Source of the DNA: RUG11462 sp051877275
GTDB lineage: Bacteria > Bacillota > Clostridia > Oscillospirales > Acutalibacteraceae
Length of the DNA stretch: 5,371 bases
Assembly: GCA_051877275.1 (NCBI GenBank)
Contig: JBJEIS010000029.1
Location: 1-5,371 of the forward strand
Direction of reading: 5' to 3'
The notes below the pieces were generated by a model. It was given only the letters and a program-made list of their open reading frames with translations. It was not told the origin of the DNA and did not search any database. Positions 1-3,503 of this stretch are shown piece by piece. How positions within the stretch are numbered: position 1 is the first letter of the stretch; the number at the start of each line of letters is the position of its first letter. Position numbers and translations under genes: made by a program.

Positions 1-2
1 TT

Positions 3-2093
3 TTAGCGTTGGTATTAGTATTTGTATTTGCGATTACCATTACATTTGCCACATCAGTAACTTCATATGCTGAAGATGAAGTTGCGTATTCATTTTCAAG
101 CGCCAAGTGGAATTGGTGGGGATGTTCTCAAGGTGATGCAGGTCAAAATGACGAAGCTCTTACAAGAAATTATGCCGATGGCTATCTCACATATGATGTT
201 TCGGGCAGTGATTTCAAACAGATTCAGGACAAATGGCAGACTATGCCTGCCGGTGATTTTTATATAAATTTTACTAATAATACTTCTCAAAGTGTTGAAG
301 TAAAAATAGTAACCTCTGCAACTTTGTTTGATAAATGGGTAGGCGCAGGGGAAACTCAAAAAATTGAGTTTACAAACCCGAGTGAAAGCGGTTTCAGTAT
401 TTTTGTAATGAACTGGAATGTAGCTATTCCTGTCGGAACAGGTTTGTTTACTTTCTCGCCAATTTATTATCAGCCTACTATAGAAGGCGTATATAAATGG
501 AATCTTTACAGCAATAAATTTTCAATTAACAGCGATGCTACTCTTGCAGGCGGATTTAATACTCAATATTCAAGTGCCGGTACCTACTTTGTATCATTAG
601 ATAATGAGGTAGGTGCAACTGCAACTCTTACATCATTATCAACAGTTAAAGCCGGTGTTTATTCTGCTAAGTTGTATGCAAGAACAACCGGTAATCGTGC
701 GAGCATTGATGTTTTCATTAATGATACTAAAGTAGCAACGGATCTTTATACCGGACAAAACGGATCCAATTCAATGGACTATGGATTTGATTTAAGCAAT
801 ATTGAAATACTTGCCGAAGATCAGCCGATTACTTTAACAATTACTGTTACTGATACGAGCCAATCAGGTAATTTGTATCTTAATTCTCTTGAACTTACAA
901 AGATTTCAGAGGAAACAACTGTTGAAACAACTGTTGAGACAACAAATCCTACCGTAAAAGACGTTCTATATAAGTTTTCTTCAAATAACCATAATTACTC
1001 TAAAACAGAAGGTTGTAACGCAAGCTGGGCTTGGGGAACTTATGCAACAACTACATTTACACATAATTCAGATGGTTCGGTAGTTGTAAATACTACAGCC
1101 GGTGATTATGATAAGTTCCGCCAGTTGAATTCTAATTGGAACAATGTTCCCGCCATAACTGATACTGCATATATAGATGTTACAAATAATTCTAACAGAT
1201 TGATTAAAGTTAAAATTGTGACTTCGGGATATACAACACCGGATGATTCAAGCTTACCTACTGTAAATGTCGGAGATACTTTAACGCTCGAACTTGGTAC
1301 ATTAGACGGCGGAAGTTTTCAAATAGTTTTACAGGACGGTTATGGAAGTGATGCTATTTCATGTAAGGACGAAATCTTTGAGATTTCGGGAATTTATAAG
1401 ATTTCAGAACCTGCAAGCACTTATGATGTTACTGTAGACGGAAGTACTGAACAGGTTTCGGCCGGTTCGGAATACTCACTTCCAACAGTTACAGATTCAA
1501 ACTTTGTTGCTTTTTCCGATGGTACAAAATTCTATGATTCGGGTGAAACTATAATTGTTAATGAGTCAATATCATTAAATTCGGTATATTTAACTATTTC
1601 TATGAAAAACGGTGCTTCTATTCGATATACTAATCCAACAGGTATACGTTTTTATTCAACCATTAATAAAGAGCAGCTTACCAATCTTGAAGATTTAGGT
1701 GCAAGTGTTCAGCTTGGTACAATGATTGCACCTAAAGATTTGTTATCATCGAATGATCTTGATTTTAATCTTGCGGCAGATAGTTTTGTTAAGATTCCTT
1801 ATAATACAAGAACTTGGTTTGCCGAAGATGACTTTAGCGGCTTTGTTGCTTCAATTGTAAATATTAAAACAGCTAATCTAAACCGTGAATTTGTTGGCAG
1901 AGGATATGCAACTGTAAAATTAGGTGATTTTGAAAAAACTATTTATGCTGATTATGCAGAATCTAATATTCAGAACAATACCCGAACAATTTGTTTTATA
2001 GCTTACAGTATAAAAAATTCAAGTGCATATTCTTCTTTAACAGATGAACATAAAGCAATTGTTGATTCTTTTGCTTCGGAATATGCGCAGTAG
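3..2093 (+). CDS. Large secreted modular protein, 5'-truncated by the window edge, function unknown
   Basis: This is a partial gene. The frame is open back to the window edge (first whole codon at 3), so the TTG at 9 is probably not the real start. The visible part is 696 residues (numbered from position 3). Residues 1-23 are the hydrophobic core of a signal peptide ending in a plausible TSYA/ED cleavage site. Two diverged copies of one domain follow, at residues ~27-156 and ~321-468. They share a Phe-Ser-Ser start, a Gly-Cys, an 'F/Y-I-x-[FV]-T-N-N' strand and an identical KIVTS. Between them (~162-302) is a beta-rich region resembling carbohydrate-binding-type sandwiches, then a Thr-Val-Glu linker (305-314). 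Residues ~474-530 resemble extracellular beta-repeats (YDVTVDG...). Residues 534-696 form a C-terminal module containing 'NGASIRYTNPTGIRF' and 'REFVGRGYATV'. I see no catalytic domain, dockerin, LPXTG signal or C-terminal membrane anchor. Binding of surface or plant polysaccharide is a guess from architecture only. Secretion is well supported; function is unknown. Confidence 0.85.
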   Translation, partial: LALVLVFVFAITITFATSVTSYAEDEVAYSFSSAKWNWWGCSQGDAGQNDEALTRNYADGYLTYDVSGSDFKQIQDKWQTMPAGDFYINFTNNTSQSVEVKIVTSATLFDKWVGAGETQKIEFTNPSESGFSIFVMNWNVAIPVGTGLFTFSPIYYQPTIEGVYKWNLYSNKFSINSDATLAGGFNTQYSSAGTYFVSLDNEVGATATLTSLSTVKAGVYSAKLYARTTGNRASIDVFINDTKVATDLYTGQNGSNSMDYGFDLSNIEILAEDQPITLTITVTDTSQSGNLYLNSLELTKISEETTVETTVETTNPTVKDVLYKFSSNNHNYSKTEGCNASWAWGTYATTTFTHNSDGSVVVNTTAGDYDKFRQLNSNWNNVPAITDTAYIDVTNNSNRLIKVKIVTSGYTTPDDSSLPTVNVGDTLTLELGTLDGGSFQIVLQDGYGSDAISCKDEIFEISGIYKISEPASTYDVTVDGSTEQVSAGSEYSLPTVTDSNFVAFSDGTKFYDSGETIIVNESISLNSVYLTISMKNGASIRYTNPTGIRFYSTINKEQLTNLEDLGASVQLGTMIAPKDLLSSNDLDFNLAADSFVKIPYNTRTWFAEDDFSGFVASIVNIKTANLNREFVGRGYATVKLGDFEKTIYADYAESNIQNNTRTICFIAYSIKNSSAYSSLTDEHKAIVDSFASEYAQ
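81..470 (+). repeat. Diverged intragenic domain repeat, copy A
   Basis: This encodes residues ~27-156 of the secreted protein. It matches copy B (963-1406) at the protein level: a hydrophobic-aromatic start (VAYSFSS versus VLYKFSS), a Gly-Cys about 12-15 residues later, an 'ADG/SDG' turn, a Trp-containing segment (DKWQTMP versus SNWNNVP), a beta strand with Thr-Asn-Asn, and the identical KIVTS. The DNA copies have diverged too far to recombine readily, so the duplication is old. Boundaries are approximate. Confidence 0.7.
912..943 (+). repeat. Short tandem repeat coding a TTVE linker
   Basis: The 12-base unit gaaacaactgtt occurs at 912-923 and 924-935, followed by a third, partial and diverged unit (gagacaac). 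It encodes the Thr-Val-Glu linker (residues ~304-314) between the central domain and repeat copy B. Such Thr-rich linkers are usual in secreted multidomain proteins. The number of units may vary between strains through slippage. Confidence 0.75.
963..1406 (+). repeat. Diverged intragenic domain repeat, copy B
   Basis: This encodes residues ~321-468 and is the second copy of the domain described at 81-470. It follows directly after the Thr-Val-Glu linker. It is somewhat longer than copy A, with an insertion of roughly ten residues after KIVTS (YTTPDDSSLP). Domain boundaries were judged by eye. Confidence 0.7.
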
Positions 2094-2105
2094 AAAAGTA
2101 GAATT

Positions 2106-2137
2106 ATAGCTGTTGTATTCACAGTTGTTTTATTTAA
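2106..2137 (+). terminator. Weak candidate Rho-independent terminator after the secreted protein gene
   Basis: An 8-bp stem including two G-T pairs (2106-2113 with 2121-2128) and a 7-base loop is followed by a T-rich run (2128-2135). It starts 12 bases after the stop codon. The stem is weak, so the longer hairpin at 2155-2208 may be the real transcription end. Confidence 0.35.
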
Positions 2138-2154
2138 AAATATGATTTAAAAAT

Positions 2155-2208
2155 AAATCTCCGAATATAATAAGTAAGGTAAAATCCTGCTTTTGTATTC
2201 GGAGATTT
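2155..2208. terminator. Long inverted repeat, probable terminator
   Basis: The 13-base arms aaatctccgaata (2155-2167) and tattcggagattt (2196-2208) pair perfectly. The stem extends inward by three more pairs (one G-T) to leave a 22-base loop. On the + strand the stem is followed only by a short T run. On the - strand it is followed by a longer T-rich tail, so it could stop transcription from either side. It separates the secreted-protein gene from the promoter at 2269. The large loop is atypical for a simple terminator. Confidence 0.5.
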
Positions 2209-2268
2209 TAAACAGTGCAGGATTATCAGAGGTGTGAATAGCGTAAATAGTTATAAATGATTTTGTTA

Positions 2269-2297
2269 TTGACATTTTTGATTTTAAATTGTATAAT
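2269..2297 (+). promoter_or_regulatory. Consensus sigma-A promoter for the small membrane protein gene
   Basis: TTGACA at 2269-2274 and TATAAT at 2292-2297 are both perfect and lie exactly 17 bases apart. Transcription should begin near 2304, giving a leader of about 27 bases before the ATG at 2331. I see no operator-like symmetry over the -10 or -35 boxes, which suggests constitutive expression. Confidence 0.85.
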
Positions 2298-2330
2298 AAC
2301 AGAAGCGGATTTTGATAGGGAAGCGGTAAA

Positions 2331-2552
2331 ATGAAATATATTTTTCCTTTGAGCTTTAAGGTTAATAATGAAAAATGGTTGTCATTGGCCGTTGTATGTG
2401 TGATATATTTATTTGTTTCATATGCGGCAAAGTTGATTTTAGGAATGATTCCTTTTTTCACTCTTATGTTTAATATTATTTCCGCTGTTATCGGTATGTA
2501 TTGCCTTATGGGTATTATTGCCGCAATTTTGGTTTATATGAAAAAACTATGA
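2331..2552 (+). CDS. Small two-helix membrane protein, function unknown
   Basis: The 73-residue product starts at ATG 2331, with an AGGGA Shine-Dalgarno element (2317-2321) nine bases upstream and a perfect promoter just before it. A short polar N-terminus (MKYIFPLSF...) precedes two hydrophobic helices at about residues 16-40 and 43-70, with Pro41 in the turn and Lys-Lys at the C-terminus. This predicts a helical hairpin with both ends probably cytoplasmic. It resembles short uncharacterised membrane proteins of clostridia that begin with a 'PLSF' motif; I recall no assigned function. It is monocistronic, with hairpins before it and a weak hairpin after it. The strong promoter and Shine-Dalgarno site make it a real gene rather than a chance frame. 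It does not look like a toxin of a recognisable type I system, because no antisense RNA gene is evident. Confidence 0.8.
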   Translation: MKYIFPLSFKVNNEKWLSLAVVCVIYLFVSYAAKLILGMIPFFTLMFNIISAVIGMYCLMGIIAAILVYMKKL

Positions 2553-2559
2553 TACGGTA

Positions 2560-2580
2560 AAATCGCTGTTAAGCGTTTTT
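2560..2580 (+). terminator. Short candidate terminator after the small membrane protein gene
   Basis: CGCT (2564-2567) pairs with AGCG (2572-2575) around a GTTA loop. The stem is flanked by an A run that can pair with the following TTTTT (2576-2580), with one mismatch. It lies just after the stop codon. It is weak, so some readthrough toward the tRNA gene is possible. Confidence 0.4.
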
Positions 2581-2677
2581 ATAAATGTTGGATAATCTGA
2601 ATTAAGATATATTTTAAGCAGTATTCCACCTCGGTTATATTCTCGCCGTGTAAGAATTAGAGAATAAAAATTAATAT

Positions 2678-2764
2678 GCACCTGTGGCGGAATTGGCAGA
2701 CGCGCTAGATTCAGGTTCTAGTCGGGATTCCTCGGTGCAGGTTCAAGTCCTGTCAGGTGCACCA
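2678..2764 (+). tRNA. tRNA-Leu (anticodon CAG)
   Basis: This is a complete class II tRNA. The acceptor stem pairs GCACCTG (2678-2684) with CAGGTGC (2754-2760). The anticodon stem pairs 2705-2709 with 2717-2721 around loop TTCAGGT, placing CAG at 2712-2714, which reads CUG. A 15-base variable arm (2722-2736) forms the extra stem typical of leucine tRNAs. The T arm is 2737-2753 with loop TTCAAGT. Discriminator A and an encoded CCA end the gene at 2764. No strong promoter is visible directly upstream; TTTAAG (2613) with TATATT (2636) at 17-base spacing is only a weak candidate. A strong terminator follows three bases later. Confidence 0.97.
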
Positions 2765-2766
2765 TG

Positions 2767-2797
2767 TCGGAACGAGTTATGCTCGTTCCGATTTTTT
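2767..2797 (+). terminator. Strong Rho-independent terminator of the tRNA-Leu gene
   Basis: A perfect 10-bp GC-rich stem (TCGGAACGAG at 2767-2776 with CTCGTTCCGA at 2782-2791) and a five-base loop (TTATG) are followed by six T residues (2792-2797). It begins three bases after the encoded CCA. Confidence 0.95.
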
Positions 2798-2936
2798 ATA
2801 AAATCAGTCATCTGCTTCACAATTCTCATTGTCGTAAAAAGTCACGCTCGCTCACGCCGTTATTACCAATTTTTGCGGGTTCAAGTCTGCGCATAATTTT
2901 GCGGTAGTATATTTTTGCTACCTCTTGACAAACAGT
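2798..2936. other. Intergenic stretch with no convincing gene; contains a tRNA T-arm-like 10-mer
   Basis: Nothing in this stretch has a ribosome binding site with a credible reading frame. It contains ggttcaagtc at 2878-2887, identical to the T-arm segment of the tRNA at 2740-2749, and flanked by short TGCG/CGCA arms. It also holds the 8-mer ttttgcgg twice (2871 and 2897) and a small GGTAG/CTACC inverted repeat (2903-2922). It may be a decayed tRNA or integration remnant, or an intergenic repeat; neither can be shown here. Confidence 0.4.
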
Positions 2937-2978
2937 AAAAATCCGAAACTCTCTTGTTAGAGAGTTTCGGATTTTTTT
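2937..2978. terminator. Strong bidirectional terminator-type hairpin
   Basis: A perfect 18-bp stem (2937-2954 with 2959-2976) closes on a four-base TGTT loop, with a run of seven T at 2972-2978 and a matching A run on the left arm. It should terminate transcription on either strand. It lies about 140 bases beyond the tRNA terminator and ~50 bases before the perR promoter, so it insulates the perR operon. The gene it originally served is not evident. Confidence 0.85.
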
Positions 2979-3026
2979 GCGATATATGCAATATATACAA
3001 AATTTTTAGATTTTTGATATTTTTAC

Positions 3027-3055
3027 TTGACAAAATTACTTGGATTAATTATAAT
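3027..3055 (+). promoter_or_regulatory. Consensus sigma-A promoter of the perR operon
   Basis: TTGACA (3027-3032) and TATAAT (3050-3055) are perfect and 17 bases apart. The start should be near 3062, giving a leader of ~32 bases before the ATG at 3094. Such a strong core promoter normally needs repression, which fits the PerR-box-like operator lying over its -10 box. Confidence 0.88.
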
Positions 3056-3063
3056 AATAGTAA
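3049..3063. promoter_or_regulatory. PerR-box-like operator overlapping the -10 box
   Basis: TTATAATAATAGTAA matches the known PerR box TTATAATNATTATAA at 12 of the 14 defined positions, with mismatches only at 3059 and 3060. It covers the -10 element and the expected start point, where bound PerR would block RNA polymerase. This predicts autoregulation of perR and control of the downstream gene. AT-rich promoters can match by chance, but the position and the adjacent perR gene raise confidence. Confidence 0.65.
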
Positions 3064-3093
3064 CAAGTCCTAATATTGTTTTGGGTGAGTATA

Positions 3094-3486
3094 ATGAAAA
3101 AATATCGTAATTCAAAACAGCGTCAGATTATTTTAGATGCAGTTACGGCAAGATGTGATCATCCGACTGCCGATCAGATTTATCTTGATGTGCGTGCAAA
3201 AAATGATAAAATCAGTCGCGGCACTGTATACCGTAATCTTGGAATTTTATCCGAGAATGATGAGATAACGAATGTAAAAGTGCCGTCGGCAGATCGCTAT
3301 GACTCGCGTATTGATCGTCATTATCATATTTTTTGCAAAAGCTGCGGAAAGGTATTTGATGCTCCATTAAATTATCATATTGAGTATGATGAGCAAATTG
3401 AAAAAGAGACAGGGTTTCAAATTGACAGACATCGTTTAATCTTTGAAGGCTTGTGTTCGGAATGTAAAAATAAAAATGTGAAATAA
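3094..3486 (+). CDS. perR: Peroxide-sensing repressor PerR (Fur family)
   Basis: This is a 130-residue metal-dependent repressor of peroxide-defence genes. The N-terminal winged helix contains HPTADQIY (23-30) and the recognition segment SRGTVYRNL (41-49). The structural zinc site is formed by C81-x2-C84 and C121-x2-C124. All five regulatory-metal ligands known from Bacillus subtilis PerR (H37, D85, H91, H93, D104) have counterparts: H23, D70, H76, H78 and D89. The Asp at the last position, rather than the Glu usual in Fur, favours peroxide sensing through Fe-catalysed His oxidation. ATG 3094 was chosen because GGTGA (3084-3088) sits at the right distance and the start matches the family length; a TTG at 3076 has no Shine-Dalgarno site. 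The next gene starts 17 bases downstream with no terminator between, so they are probably co-transcribed. The operator at 3049-3063 suggests autoregulation. Confidence 0.93.
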   Translation: MKKYRNSKQRQIILDAVTARCDHPTADQIYLDVRAKNDKISRGTVYRNLGILSENDEITNVKVPSADRYDSRIDRHYHIFCKSCGKVFDAPLNYHIEYDEQIEKETGFQIDRHRLIFEGLCSECKNKNVK

Positions 3487-3503
3487 AAAAGAGGTGTATT
3501 TTT

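Noticed and set aside
9..11. TTG as the true start of the secreted protein
   Set aside because: The frame continues upstream to the window edge with hydrophobic signal-peptide residues, and the usual positively charged N-terminus is missing, so the start lies outside the window.
67..359. Short frames on both strands inside the secreted protein gene
   Set aside because: They lie wholly within a well-supported long coding frame and have no Shine-Dalgarno support.
2132..2155. Direct repeat of atttaaaaata (2132-2142 and 2145-2155)
   Set aside because: It is an AT-rich low-complexity match with no associated feature, of the kind expected by chance in such a genome.
2147..2461. 104-codon - strand frame
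   Set aside because: It overlaps the consensus promoter and most of the small membrane protein gene in antisense, has no evident ribosome binding site, and its protein shows no recognisable pattern.
2826..2894. 22-codon - strand frame (MRRLEPAKIG...)
   Set aside because: There is no ribosome binding site or promoter on that strand, and it covers the T-arm-like segment. Nothing but its openness supports it.
2684..2896. 70-codon + strand frame beginning MAELADALDSG
   Set aside because: The first part is a translation of the tRNA-Leu gene itself, a well-known false gene call. The rest runs through the tRNA terminator, and there is no independent ribosome binding site.
2925..2930. Isolated TTGACA as a -35 box
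   Set aside because: No -10 element is present 15-19 bases downstream; that position falls within the stem of the 2937-2978 hairpin.
3076..3093. Upstream TTG start for perR adding six residues
   Set aside because: No Shine-Dalgarno site precedes it. The ATG at 3094 has GGTGA at good spacing and gives the usual family N-terminus.
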